Assembly (NCBI GenBank): GCA_006538405.1 | Contig: BJKQ01000001.1 | Location: 3,348,001-3,412,000, forward strand | DNA length: 64,000 nt | Direction: 5' to 3' | From: Hansfordia pulvinata | Taxonomy: Eukaryota; Ascomycota; Sordariomycetes; Xylariales | Translations under genes and position numbers: made by a program | Notes under the pieces: generated by a model | The model's input: the letters and a program-made list of their open reading frames with translations, nothing else | Database searches by the model: none | Told to the model about the DNA's origin: nothing | Shown: one piece after another, positions 11,831 through 22,120 of the stretch | Numbering within the stretch: position 1 is the first letter of the stretch | How the letters are laid out: every line of letters begins with the position of its first letter

Positions 11831-14020
11831 GAGGTTCGTCGAGTCAAAGGCAACGAGGCTCGCGTCGGATATCTTAACTGCACGTCTACCGTGCTAATGG
11901 TCGAAATTCCCAAGCTCTGAGTAGAAGCTTTCTTTTCTTTCATTTCGAACGAGTGAAGACCGGTCCATGGTTTTGGACGGTCGCGGGTCACCAACGGCGA
12001 TGCGCCTCCGTAGGAGTCGGTTTGAGTGGCTCTTTGTCTTTCTCGATTGTCGGACAAAATCGCTCAAGTCGACAAGCGCATCATCTCGTGAATGTCCGTT
12101 CCTCCTTCAAACATTCACTAGCTTGGATCTGAAGGTAAGCATGTTTGTGTTCCTTGATTGTCTCGTGGTAGCTCGAAGAGCAGCTGATAGCCTGGAACGT
12201 TCCATGGACCATGAAGATCGTGACCAGGGCAAACGCCAGGCTGCTCGTCACACGAGACCAGTCAGCTGTGAATGACGGCGAGCTGTGTAACTCTTACCTG
12301 CCCCAAAGATATTTGCGAGGCACAGCTATTCTCAGCGCACGGCAAGACACGGCTGTGGCGCGAAGATCAGTACGATTGTGCTCGGGAGGCCTGCGCCTGC
12401 GAAGCCTTGGCGACTGGACCAAGCCCAACCAGAGCGAGTCCGACAAAGAGACGGCGCTGTCCGTGGGGATTCCTCCAAAGGCATAGCCACGAGACCTTCC
12501 CTGATGAAAGTCCAGATCCGATACTCTGGGCAGGAGGAGAAGATGGCCTCATCCAACATTCGTCAGACATTAGCCCACCTGCTGAAAGAGTAATACCCAC
12601 CGGCGGAGTGGGTGGACTGGGGAAGAACTCCGCTGGTCGTCGTCCGGGCACGGCGGCGGCGAAAGGCATTTTATGTGGAAAATTACTACGCATTCCCGAG
12701 AGCGAGTGGCTGCGTGCAACTCGAGGTTTGGAGGGGACAGGCCTGGCGCCTACATAGCTAGCCGACCGCCGACCAGGGCCTCGGCGCGGCCGCCGCATGT
12801 GCAGAGGAAGTCCTTGCTGTGGTGTTGGGGCGGGACAGCGCGGGCGTGGTGGCTGGCGCCAGACATGCACACATGCACTTGCGCGGGACGCAAGGGAGGG
12901 CGGGAGTGGTTGCATTCCGTACGTACGCCGTTGGCCCTGCGGCCGATCACCCACCCCGAAACTAAGACCAGATGGCTGGCGGACAATGCCATTACTACCC
13001 ACACTGACTCGGGCCAGGATCACGTCGCACACACGTGCGCTGGGGCCAGGTCCAGCGCCGTTGCATCACACGCATTCGCGGCGACGGCTGAGGCTGTCTG
13101 GATGACGCGCAGGGGTGCCTCGCGCTGCAGGGGGGAAGAGAAGGAGAAAGAGGAAAGGGGAAAGGCCCTCGTCCGATCGCTGCGAATGCGATCGTGTATT
13201 TGGCTCCCCCAGATTGGCAGCGACGCCACCAACACCTCGGCCACCACCTCCACGAATGCTGGCCCCTCGCATTCAAAACCACAAGACGGACGGTCTTGCG
13301 CGCCTCCGACAACGCGTGGGGTCCTCCGGGTATTCACAGCTCGGTTGCCATGCGCTCGCGGGTCTCGCTCGCTCGTACGGCAAGGTGCAGAAGCCCGCCC
13401 ATGTGTCGCTTCGAGCAGGTGGACACCCGGCCGGGGAATGTGGATAGCTTATGGTCGGCGGGGTGCGGCCGCTGCTTCTCGTCCGACGTCGTCCGATCCT
13501 ATTTCTTGCCGGCACATCTCCAGGCACTCAGCAAGCGTGCAAGCAAGGGTTCCTGGGCAAAAGAACGGTCCGAAGTGAATCGAGAGACGCCGTCCATGAG
13601 AACCCCGGCTTCTCCGTCTCGCAGTCGCAACCGCAATCACACTTGATACCCCCTTGACAGGCAGAGGCGACTCTGCGCTAATATCAAGTGATGCTGTATC
13701 ACCTTACTCTGCCTCTTCTGACTGTGCCCGGCCGGTGCCATCTTGTTGCCTGCTTCTGACCTGGTCACCCTGGACGACGGACGGGTAGAGCGGCTTGGAA
13801 GTGCCCGTGACCTTGCGACCCGACAACTATATAAGTCATTCGTTGGCGCCGACGTCGATGCTGGATGATCGCGACACCCACACGACAAAGATCAAAGCCT
13901 CCCCCCGACCCGACATTGCGCAACAAGCCAACTCGCCAGAGCCAAAGAAGCCACAGACCGGAACAACCACACAGCAAGGCTACAATCCGTCGCCGCAAGC
14001 GAAAAGCAAACATATCAACA
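11831..14020. other. Intergenic, 2.2 kb
   Basis: Long overlapping open frames occur on both strands because the DNA is GC-rich and stop-poor, but none shows family motifs, introns or biased composition. I treat it as non-coding, ending in the promoter of the small secreted protein gene. Confidence 0.5.
13828..13835 (+). promoter_or_regulatory. TATA box of small secreted protein gene
   Basis: TATATAAG, 186 bases upstream of the ATG at 14021, allowing for a leader of about 150 nt. Confidence 0.55.
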
Positions 14021-14686
14021 ATGCAGTACCTCGGCCTCCTCCTCGCCGGCGCCGGTCTTGCCCTGGCCGCCGTCAAGCAGCCGTTCACGCTGGCCGAGCC
14101 GGCGGCCATCGGCACCGACTTTGCCAAGCAGGGGACCAAGCACTGCGGCGGCTTCAACTTCCGCAAGCGCGACAAGGTGACCGACTTCCCCGTCTCGGGC
14201 GCCGCGGTCAAGATCACCCAGCAGCACATCGACACGGGCGACTTCCCGCTGACGATGCCGTACACGGTGCGGGCGTGGCTGGCCTCGGAGGCGGAGGTGC
14301 CCCCGTACGACGACGGCAACAGCACCCTCGCATGTTCTACGTTGCCCCGAACCAGCCCGACACCCTCGCGCCGCTGGGGGGCGTTGACGAGGCCTGGGCC
14401 GGCAAGGACGGCGTGGTCCAGGTCTATAACGAGGGCGCCTACCAGGTTAGTTTTTTTGCGCCCCCCCCCCCCCCCCATCCGGCCCCCGCCATCACCCCTC
14501 GCCCTCCCGCTGTATGACATGGCCGCTCGCCCAGCTAGCGGGTCTGAAAGGCATGACACGTATAGATGGCTGACAATCTCTCTCTCCCCTCTCCCCTCAT
14601 CACTGCTACAGTGTGCCGCGGTCAAGTTCACAAAGGCCGAAGCGCCCGGCGCCGGCGGCAAGGCCAAGAAGTCTGTCGTTTTCTGA
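14021..14686 (+). CDS. Small predicted secreted protein (apparent frameshift)
   Basis: Begins MQYLGLLLAGAGLALAAV, a clear signal peptide of about 17 residues, and after one intron (14446-14611, GTTAG..ACAG) ends in KKSVVF. Two exons (14021-14445, 14612-14686) would give about 166 residues, but the frame must change near 14330: before it reads ..YDDGNSTL, after it MFYVAPNQPDTL. One missing G (CTCG for CTCGG before CATG) restores a continuous reading, and the total length then becomes divisible by three. The mature protein has a single Cys (HCGG) before the intron and another at the start of exon 2. I recognise no family. It could be an extracellular or cell-wall protein. The frameshift is either a real lesion or a sequence error; I favour the error. 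Confidence 0.7.
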   Translation: MQYLGLLLAGAGLALAAVKQPFTLAEPAAIGTDFAKQGTKHCGGFNFRKRDKVTDFPVSGAAVKITQQHIDTGDFPLTMPYTVRAWLASEAEVPPYDDGNSTLACSTLPRTSPTPSRRWGALTRPGPARTAWSRSITRAPTRLVFLRPPPPPIRPPPSPLALPLYDMAARPASGSERHDTYRWLTISLSPLPSSLLQCAAVKFTKAEAPGAGGKAKKSVVF

Positions 14687-15129
14687 GCAGAGTCCCGCGA
14701 GTGATATGCGGCAGTCCGGATGGAGTCAACTGGTGTTTGCGCTTGTGTGGATGGAATAGGGACCGAGACGACCGGAGGCAGCAGTAGGCCCGGGACACTA
14801 CGAGAAGCACCAGGGCCCCGAGTGGCGTGGGAGTGTGTACATGAGAGCCGGGCGTCACTTTTGGGAGGGATTTGTCTGCGCTAGGTCTGCGATTCTGGAG
14901 CGAGTGTGCTTTCTTTTCTTGTTCTTCTTCTTCATCTTCTTCGGTCTGGTCTGTACAGTGAATACGAGTAAACCTGATCAATGCGTGGCGCCTTTGTTGC
15001 CCTGCAACCACCGTCTCCCGGTCACTGGCATCAACTTTCCCGAATGCGCTTGACTGAACATGTGGCCTTGGTGCCGGGACCCCGCTCCAATGTCCTTTTA
15101 CGCATCCTCGGACGCCTTTCGTGTCGTCA
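14687..15129. other. Convergent 3' intergenic region
   Basis: Lies between two genes that converge (plus-strand gene ending 14686, minus-strand gene ending 15130). A TTC-rich stretch is present near 14912-14942. Nothing else seen. Confidence 0.5.
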
Positions 15130-15438
15130 TTACTGGGAAACCACGTAACTGGCCGCCGTACGGGGCAAGTCCTCGAATCCGCCTTCGTCGTCGACCACCT
15201 CGATTTTCCTCCCGGCTTTGGTGACGGGCGTCCCTTTGATGTTCAGCCAGTGCAGCTTCTCGCCGCCATTCGATGAAAAGACGAAGTATTTAGCCCCCGC
15301 CGGCACGCCTCCCTGGTTACTTGTGCCGGGCACCACCGAGTCTTGCTTCCTTATGAGTTTCTCACCATAGAACTCGACGACCCATAGAGCGTTGGTCAGG
15401 GTGAGCAGTTGAAGGAAAGCAAGCTTTACAGCGACCAT
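15130..15438 (-). CDS. Small predicted secreted protein, 102 residues
   Basis: Single exon starting at the ATG at 15438 (the frame is open further upstream, but that part contains UTR-like sequence and the protein from this ATG begins with a signal peptide, MVAVKLAFLQLLTLTNA). The mature part is about 85 residues, cysteine-free, with VVEFYGEKLIRKQDS and a GGVPAGAKYFVFSS segment that looks beta-rich, ending SYVVSQ. No known family recognised. A TATA box lies about 200 bases upstream on the same strand. It could be an effector-like or surface protein, but sequence alone does not say. Confidence 0.6.
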   Translation of the reverse strand: MVAVKLAFLQLLTLTNALWVVEFYGEKLIRKQDSVVPGTSNQGGVPAGAKYFVFSSNGGEKLHWLNIKGTPVTKAGRKIEVVDDEGGFEDLPRTAASYVVSQ

Positions 15439-15636
15439 GACGGTGGACGGTTTGGTGGTTGAGGGCGAGTATGTGCTGTTGAAGAGTGAGGTTAAGGCTC
15501 TTAGGATGGGATGGGGGAACAGAGATCTTTGAGAGGAACGGCGTGTGAAAAGGGCCAGTAAGCTCTGGTACTTTCCAGGTTGAAGAATAGGAAATGAAAC
15601 TTGCCGTCTTTTGTTGCAGGACCTCGGATCGTTCAA

Positions 15637-15644
15637 TATTTATA
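15637..15644 (-). promoter_or_regulatory. TATA box of the 102-residue protein gene
   Basis: TATAAATA on the minus strand, about 200 bases upstream of the ATG at 15438. Confidence 0.5.
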
Positions 15645-16067
15645 TCATTTCAAGAGCACGTCCATCGACGAGCACCTGCCTACCTCACTTACCTACGGTA
15701 TCTGGATATCTACGAAAGGCGCAAAGGCTGCGGTGTTGACGCCCGCTAGCGCCCAGGCAAGAGGCGCGTCCGGCGGCCGGCGGCCCCGACAAGTCGATGC
15801 GCGCCTATTTTTTATTTTTATTTTTCGTTTTCCATTATAAATGAGCTGCTCGTCGCGCAGGCTTTACTGAGGTACCCATCTATCTATCGATTTTTGCCTT
15901 GCTTTCTATCCGAGTGAAGTGGGAGGTCGGAGTCACATTCATGTGATGTATTCCCAGCCCGATTCGGTGGGGAGATGGCGGGCCTGCGATGATGCAATCA
16001 TTGTGGTGCATCCCTGCATACCTTACCGACCTAATTCAATCAATGGCGCCTGCGACCGAGTCCCAAC

Positions 16068-16142
16068 AAGCTGAACAGACAAGCTGAACAGACAAGCTGA
16101 ACAGACAAGCTGAACAGACAAGCTGAACAGACAAGCTGAACA
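16068..16142. repeat. 13-bp tandem repeat, about 5.7 copies
   Basis: Unit AAGCTGAACAGAC repeated head to tail without a mismatch, with a partial last copy, about 370 bases upstream of the dehydrogenase start. There are no spacers, so it is a minisatellite. Confidence 0.95.
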
Positions 16143-16508
16143 TCTCGCCATGACAACAACGACGAAGCGCCTTTTGGTCAGCAGGGTAGGTAGGCAGAGA
16201 CTCAATTACCTACCCGGTAGGTACTTACCCAAGAAGAGACTACCTACCTTACGGAGAAGCCCAAGTCAAGTCATCTCGGGCGTCTTTCCGCCCCGCCGGC
16301 CTCTAAACAAACCCGAGGCTGCCTCAGCCCTGCCGGGCATCGACTACGGTGTGTGAATGGATAAGTTACCAGGTAAAGGCAGGCAGGGATTATGAAGTGA
16401 TAAAGAGTCAGAGGGCCCCTCAGCGACGCGACCAAAAAAACTCTGGGGGAAAAGGAAAAAAAAAACACGCGAACTTCCCTAAGCAACAAGACAAAGACGT
16501 CCGTGGTA

Positions 16509-17783
16509 ATGCCCCAGACAATCCTCATCACGGGCTGCCGCGAGGGCGGCGCCGGCGCCGCGCTGGCTCGCGAGTTCTGCGCCCGCGGCCACCGCGTCTT
16601 CGCCACCACCACCACCACAGCTGGCAGCAGCACTACCGGCAGCAGCACTACCACCCCCGACGGCGGCGGCACCAGCGACGGCGACGGCGACGGCGGCTGC
16701 GTGATCCCTGTGCGGCTCGACGTCACCAGCGCCGACTCGATCCGGGCCGCGGTCGCGTTTGTGCGGCAGGCAACGACAACAACAACAACAACAACAACAA
16801 CAGCAGCAGCAACCGCAGCCTCGAGAGGAAAAAGAGCAGAAGGAGGGGAAGAAGGAGAAGGAGAAGAAGAAGAAAAAGTCGAGCCGGGAAGGCTGGACAT
16901 GCTGATCAACAACGCCGCCGTCTTCACCGAGATGCCCCTGGCCGACGTGCGCCTGGACGACGCCCGCCGCGTCCTCGAGACCAACGTCCTCGGCCCGCTG
17001 GCCGTCACCCAGGCCTTCCTGCCGCTCCTCCTGCGCAGCGCCGACGCCGACGCCGCCGCCGCCTCTTCTGCCTCCTCCGGTAGTAGCGACTACTCCCCTC
17101 CTCCTCCCGTTCCCGCTCCCATGGTCGTCAACGTCGGCAGCCTCTCGGCCGTCATGTGCCCGCCGTGGCAGGGCGTCTACGCCGCCAGCAAGGCCGCCCT
17201 GGCCGCCCTGGGCCACACGCTGCGCCTCGAGCTGGCCCCTCTCGGCGTCCGCGTCGTCACCGTCGTCTCGGGCGGCGTCGACACCGCCTCCGCCGCCTCC
17301 CGGAGGCGCAAGGGGCAGGAGGGGCGGGACCGGGAACGGGACCGCGGCGCTGCGGCGCTGCTGCCCGCGGACAGCCTGTACCGCTCCGCCGAGGGAGAAG
17401 ACCTGATGAACCTACCGTCGTCGTCGAGCAGCTACGAGGCCACCCCGCCCGCCGAGTATGCGCGCCAGGTCGCAGACGCGCTCCTCCCCACGTCGGCGGC
17501 GTCGTCGTCGTCCTCGGTGGTATCCGCGGTAGCGGCGGTGGCGGCGGTGGCTTCGGCTGGAGCGCGGTGGGCAGTGCCAGGGGCAGTGTCACAGTCAGGG
17601 GCAGGGGCAGGGGCAGGGCCGCCGCCCATAGTCTGGAAGGGCGCATATGCGTGGCTCGCCTGGGTCCTCACGTGGCTCGGATGGGTGGGCATGATGGACC
17701 GCGGGCAGATCCGGAGGAGCGGGCTCGACCGGCTGCGCGGGCGCGGGCGCGGGCGCGGTAGTCCTGGGATTATCACGAGATGA
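16509..17783 (+). CDS. Short-chain dehydrogenase, Ayr1-like
   Basis: Single exon, 424 residues from ATG 16509. The classical SDR signature is present: nucleotide-binding TGCREGGAGAALA, LINNAA (normally NNAG), VNVGSLSA and the catalytic Y224-x3-K228 (YAASK). TGCxEGG at the start, PWQGVY before the catalytic Lys and RLELAPLGVRVVTVVSGGV after it match the NADPH-dependent 1-acyl-dihydroxyacetone-phosphate reductase group (yeast Ayr1), which acts in ether-lipid and phosphatidate synthesis on ER and lipid droplets. Low-complexity insertions (Thr/Ser/Gly at about 35-60, a Thr-Ala run from an ACA repeat at about 90-105, acidic and Ser-rich parts) lengthen it beyond the usual near-300 residues. A hydrophobic Trp-rich helix near residues 377-394 could be a C-terminal membrane anchor. 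Substrate is inferred only. Confidence 0.82.
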   Translation: MPQTILITGCREGGAGAALAREFCARGHRVFATTTTTAGSSTTGSSTTTPDGGGTSDGDGDGGCVIPVRLDVTSADSIRAAVAFVRQATTTTTTTTTTAAATAASRGKRAEGGEEGEGEEEEKVEPGRLDMLINNAAVFTEMPLADVRLDDARRVLETNVLGPLAVTQAFLPLLLRSADADAAAASSASSGSSDYSPPPPVPAPMVVNVGSLSAVMCPPWQGVYAASKAALAALGHTLRLELAPLGVRVVTVVSGGVDTASAASRRRKGQEGRDRERDRGAAALLPADSLYRSAEGEDLMNLPSSSSSYEATPPAEYARQVADALLPTSAASSSSSVVSAVAAVAAVASAGARWAVPGAVSQSGAGAGAGPPPIVWKGAYAWLAWVLTWLGWVGMMDRGQIRRSGLDRLRGRGRGRGSPGIITR

Positions 17784-18725
17784 GCTTGTGAAGCATTTGA
17801 TGGTATATACAGATGTACTCAGCAGCGCTCTTGTCTTTCCTCGGTGGAGGAAAATCTCTCCTTTCTGATGATTGTATGCATGAAATCCGATATTTTCCAA
17901 AGGAAGTAGAACTTTACCTACCTAATTATAAATCAGACAGCCGAGCATGGCCTCGAGAAGAAAGACGGGAGAGAAAGAAAGAAAAAAAAAGAGAAAGAAA
18001 GAAAAAAAGGGGGGGAGAAGGGGCGTGGGAAGGGACGACCGTGGTAATGGGCATAAGGGCAGTCTGTGCTGGGATCAGACAGACTGGGGATCTCTCCCTT
18101 CTGCAACATCAATACCACCACTTATCCATCCATTGCTATCCAGTCCATCATTAACCCGATCCAGGTGGCGGTTTGGTCAACTTGGCGGTGCATCCCGACC
18201 TCACCAAGCTTTATCAATCGCTGCCTAATCTTTTTTAAAAGTCTCTCGACAGCCAAGTACCGCCACCACCGGAGCCGTTGTGCGGGCCAAGGTTAGGTGC
18301 ACCGCCCAACCGAAGAGGCCGTGGGCAAAGTCGCCTCCCGCCCGGGACCGGGGAAGTGCCGGCTTTATACTGCGTCAAGGATCCAAATCAATACGGTAGC
18401 TGCCTGGCCCCCTTGTTTAGATCTTTGTCGCCACCCAGCTGCCTCGGGTGGGGCGGAAATCGCTTGGGTAACCCTAGTTCTATCGCAGTCTCAACCTCAC
18501 GCACTGCCCTTGAGGACTTTCACAGCCATGCCGAGGGTGGGGTCGGGCCACAACCTTTGCTGAGTTCGGCCCCGGGTGTGTTGACTGTTGAGATCCCGCA
18601 TCGGGCATAAAAGAGCCCTCGGGTCCCCCGTTCCTCGCAACATGCCTCCCGAGAGACATCGTTCTATTACGCCCCAAACTTGAAGCCAACGACCGTGAGA
18701 GCAACCCTGCAGGATTGTCCTCGAA
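17784..18725. other. Intergenic, 0.9 kb
   Basis: Holds a purine-rich A/G stretch (about 17960-18030) and the promoter of the next gene. No coding sequence recognised. Confidence 0.5.
18606..18613 (+). promoter_or_regulatory. TATA-like box
   Basis: CATAAAAG, 113 bases upstream of the ATG at 18726. Confidence 0.45.
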
Positions 18726-19655
18726 ATGTATCTCAGTCCTCGTTTCCTCCTGCCCTTGCTGGGGCTCCTCAGCCTATCGACTCAGTCCCCCATCAAGGAC
18801 CTCCAAGCCCGGGATAGAGAAGACATCACAGAGGCGTTTGTGAAGGGAGCCCCCAGGCACCTGAAAGCCTTCTGGCTGTACTCCATCGACAACAACGCCG
18901 CCAGCTGCGCGGCCAAGATGAACGCCGCGTTCGACGTCGCATACAGCGCAGACGGTTATGACTTTGAGGGGCCCAAGTCCATCGGGTTCAAGCCCGACGT
19001 GCTCTTGTTCCCGGAGTTCCAGTCCCAGGCACTGAGGCAGCTGAAGGACGAGCCAGACACGGCGTTCGCCGACGTGGGTGCTTGGCTCAATGCCAATGCT
19101 AACTACCTGGCCTTCAAGGGTGTCCCGAAGGAGAAGCTCTGGGCTACCAACCTGAAGAAGGGCCCTCTGGCCGAGAGCCTCAAGGTCTACAGCGGCGGCG
19201 ATTTCCAGAAGGGCGGCAAGATCGACAAGAAGCAGCTGCTGGAGCCTCTGGAGCTCATCAACAAGCAGGACGGGAAGCTGCAGAAGATGCAGGGCAAGAT
19301 GACGCACCTCTTCCTGAAGAACGTGATTCACACCATAAACGAGGACAAGCAGCTCAAGGCCATCGACTCCATCCTCTCTCTCCTGAAGAAGAGGGAGGGC
19401 GGCGGGCCCTGCTACATCTTCACCTCGGAGCCCGTCTTCCACAACCTGATCAACTACCAGGTCCCCAGGGGCGAGTTCACCGAGGCTCGGTACCGCGAGA
19501 TGTGGCAGGACGTAGCGGACTCGGACACCTACAAGGACGTCATCGACAACATCCAGATGACCGAGGTCCCCAAGAGCGCCGCCGGGGCGGACCGTGTCTT
19601 TCCGACTGTCCCTGCCCCGCTCAGAAATTTCAAGATCGAGGTCAGCTTCAAGTAG
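18726..19655 (+). CDS. Predicted secreted protein of unknown function, 309 residues
   Basis: Intronless frame with an N-terminal signal peptide (MYLSPRFLLPLLGLLSLSTQS, shown here only in part as family evidence: a hydrophobic core at residues 6-17). The mature protein is lysine- and acid-rich and mostly helical in look, with only two cysteines (ASCAAK and GPCYIF), which could form one disulfide. No catalytic motif or known domain is recognised. Good codon bias, a TATA-like box 113 bases upstream and a clean stop at 19655 support a real gene. It may be an extracellular protein specific to filamentous ascomycetes. Function unknown. Confidence 0.75.
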   Translation: MYLSPRFLLPLLGLLSLSTQSPIKDLQARDREDITEAFVKGAPRHLKAFWLYSIDNNAASCAAKMNAAFDVAYSADGYDFEGPKSIGFKPDVLLFPEFQSQALRQLKDEPDTAFADVGAWLNANANYLAFKGVPKEKLWATNLKKGPLAESLKVYSGGDFQKGGKIDKKQLLEPLELINKQDGKLQKMQGKMTHLFLKNVIHTINEDKQLKAIDSILSLLKKREGGGPCYIFTSEPVFHNLINYQVPRGEFTEARYREMWQDVADSDTYKDVIDNIQMTEVPKSAAGADRVFPTVPAPLRNFKIEVSFK

Positions 19656-20752
19656 CGCCCACCCGTCGCAGTGCGCCAACGTGGCTGCTTACTTACATCA
19701 ACTTGAGTACGGTACCTACCTACCTGCCTACACCTAAGATGTAGGTACCTACTTACACGTACTTGGGGAAAGCCCGTTGGGAGACTGAGACCACTCGGCC
19801 TCGAAGGAAAAGGTGAAACGGAGCATTGGGTAGATCATGGAGGTCCGGAACTCGGGTTTCTTCGGCAAAACTTTTAGCGGGACGTTCAAGGGTGGGCGGA
19901 AATAGAAAAGAGATATAGGTTAGCAGGGCGGAAATGGAGGGGGAAAAAAGATATAGATTAGCAGGGCGGCAATAGGAAATAGAAAATGGATCGGCAACGA
20001 GAATGATATAGGTGGCAATCCGCCTGCTACGGCTTGACAGTACCCGCCGGCTCCAACGCAGCCCGAACTTTCCAAACTGTAGCATGATTTTTGCTGCCTG
20101 CTTCAACATCACACGGTTCCGCCACTTCGAGTAGGTATATTAGGTATACATAGTTCATCTGTGGGGTGCCTTTGGAGGCGGTTAGAACTGCCGACCTGGG
20201 TACTCCATCGCCACCGGGGGCCGTTCCGTTCGGTTCGAGTCCGGGCCATTGATTTGCCACCTTGTAGCGAGCGTGCGCCGCCCTACATCCCTGCAGACCT
20301 CGTAGGCATCAGAGTCATGGTTCCTCATAAAGCCCGACAATGAGCGCTGCGGCCGTAGGCGTATACTAATGCCGTAGTTGCGCCTAGGCACCCGACGTGC
20401 CGATCCAGGGCAAACGACAGCCAGCAGGCCCCCCGCCCCTGACGTATGTGATGTCTACCGCCCCTACAAGACCTCGACATGGAGAGAACGGCGACGGCAC
20501 GGACGCGAGCCGGTGAACTACGCGCGCCGGCGTTCCGGGTACATGTAGCGTCCCGTCCGACCGGTCGCGGGCTCAGGCGTTCGTACGAGTACCCGGCTCG
20601 GATCCGAAGCCGACGAGCGGCGTACGAATACTCGTAAAAGCCTTGATTCTGACCGAAATGCATCCTTTCAATGTCCCTAAATGGGTAAACGCGGAAACGA
20701 CACTGTCTGGGTCGAGTATACCTTGGGTACATGTACCTTTCTACCTACCATA

Positions 20753-21291
20753 CGGCGCGGGGGGGGGGGGGGGGGGGGTGTTTCAAAACGATGATGGTGA
20801 CCATTTTAGTATTTCAAAACCCTGTAAAAATACATATTTCGCGAAAGAAGCTAACTGACCTCTTTCATATAGGAAAACCTTTACAGTGCCTCTATTCAAG
20901 CTGAATTCATTTCTAGTGCTTAAAATCATGAAAATGACCTACTTTAAGAAGGAGCTACCAGATAGCCATGTTCTGCTTAAAAGATGGGCTATCTGGCCAG
21001 TCTTCCACACCAGGACTCTAAAAGCAATTTTATTAGATGCAGAATCAAAAGTTCCCCTTGGGTAGCAAAGGGCAGACTGGTGATAGTGGTAGTGGTCGTG
21101 CTAGATTGATTGTGGGAGGTGTGCAGGCTCTAGAATGCAGGCCTAGGTGGCTGCAGGTGGATGGCTAAAAAGGATTTTGAACTCTGCACAGTCTATTATA
21201 TATGGAAGATGTCAGTTAGCTTCTTTCGCGGGACCGGGATTCTAAGGGTTAAATTGGTCACCATCATCGTTTTCAAACACCCCCCGCGCCG
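20753..21291. mobile_element. MITE-like DNA transposon with TA target-site duplication
   Basis: The two ends are inverted copies. Both begin CGGCGCGGGGGG (the left G run is expanded to 20 nt), then share AAAACGATGATGGTGACCA (20785-20803; inverted copy 21255-21273) and CGCGAAAGAAGCTAACTGAC (20840-20859; inverted copy 21211-21230). The terminal repeats are thus about 80-107 bp long. TA flanks both ends (20751-20752 and 21292-21293), the target duplication of the Tc1/mariner superfamily. The interior is much more AT-rich than the surroundings, has no transposase frame and carries a small hairpin (CCAGATAGCC at 20958, its complement at 20987). It is therefore a non-autonomous element that would need a transposase in trans. 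Confidence 0.85.
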
Positions 21292-22098
21292 TAAGGTACC
21301 TACCTTATCTCAGTCGGGCCAAGCCTCCGGGTCAAGCAGCAAGACTGGGTGATGACGATACCCAGCACATCCAATGTGAGCCTGGCTACTTACTGAAGGC
21401 CCAACATCGTGGTCGAGTGAGAACATCCATTGGATGGTGCCGTCAGCTCTCGCGGCGAGTGGCTCGGATGTACGGATGCGAACTTGTAGCCAAGCCGAGC
21501 ACGCGCGCTGCACCCAGGACCATCACCAGTCACGATGCGATAATGTGCCTGGTACATGTCCGAGCTCGGTGGTCAAGTTCCCCGGAAGAGTCGGAGCTCC
21601 GGCCGGGGCTTGAATCAACGACCGATCATCTCCGGTCTCGGGCCCGCCTTCAGCTGGGCGCCCTAGGAGGCTACCTAAAGGTTAGCACGGTTAGATACTC
21701 GTAGGTAAGGTACCCACATATAGGGTACTCGTACAGCTAACCGCTGCAGCGGGCGATAGCTGGAGGGCCGTGGGGGCCTGTCCAATCCCGTCCTCTACTG
21801 GGCCGGGCTGACCAAGCCGAAATATCCCAGTGGGCGAGGCCCCCTAAAGCACGTGCTAAGTGCATGTACCTGCCTGGTAGGCGTACTCGTACAGTCCATT
21901 GTCCAGTGAGACTGGACCCGACGGCAGTGCTCGCATTGGATCCATCCGATGGGATCCGCGCTGCTGCTCCTCCGCCTCGTCACATCGTGACAAAACCTTT
22001 CTCGCCTGCTTCTTCGTCTGCTTCTTGCTTTCGCTTTCTGCTTCCCATCCTCCCCCCCGTTTCAGTCCCTGCGTCCACCGCCTGCCTGTCCGCCTCAA

Positions 22099-22120
22099 CC
22101 CCCCCCCCCCCCCCCCCCCC
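22099..22120. repeat. 22-nt C homopolymer
   Basis: Uninterrupted run of C upstream of the membrane protein gene. Confidence 0.9.

Larger units (their letters stand above)
15439..16508. other. Divergent intergenic region, 1.1 kb
   Basis: Shared upstream DNA of the minus-strand small secreted gene and the plus-strand dehydrogenase. It contains an A/T-rich patch (about 15803-15840), a 13-bp tandem repeat (16068-16142) and a cluster of TACCTACC / GGTAGGTA words (about 16187-16250). Confidence 0.6.

Noticed and set aside
12673..13578. 301-residue plus-strand frame
   Set aside because: Several other frames in the same place on both strands are just as long; composition is Cys/Arg/Trp-rich with no family motif. 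Likely a chance frame in GC-rich DNA.
14330..14331. Intron to explain the frame change in the small secreted protein
   Set aside because: No GT-AG pair of suitable length surrounds the point; the protein text is continuous with one added base.
16068..16142. Possible CRISPR-like array
   Set aside because: Units are contiguous with no spacers, and the genome is fungal. It is a tandem minisatellite.
20180..20260. Possible tRNA or tRNA-like arm (GGTTCGAGTCC)
   Set aside because: A T-arm-like word is present but no acceptor, D or anticodon stem pairs with it.
21161..21352. 63-residue frame inside and beyond the MITE right end
   Set aside because: It reads across the terminal repeat and its flank; no transposase motif.
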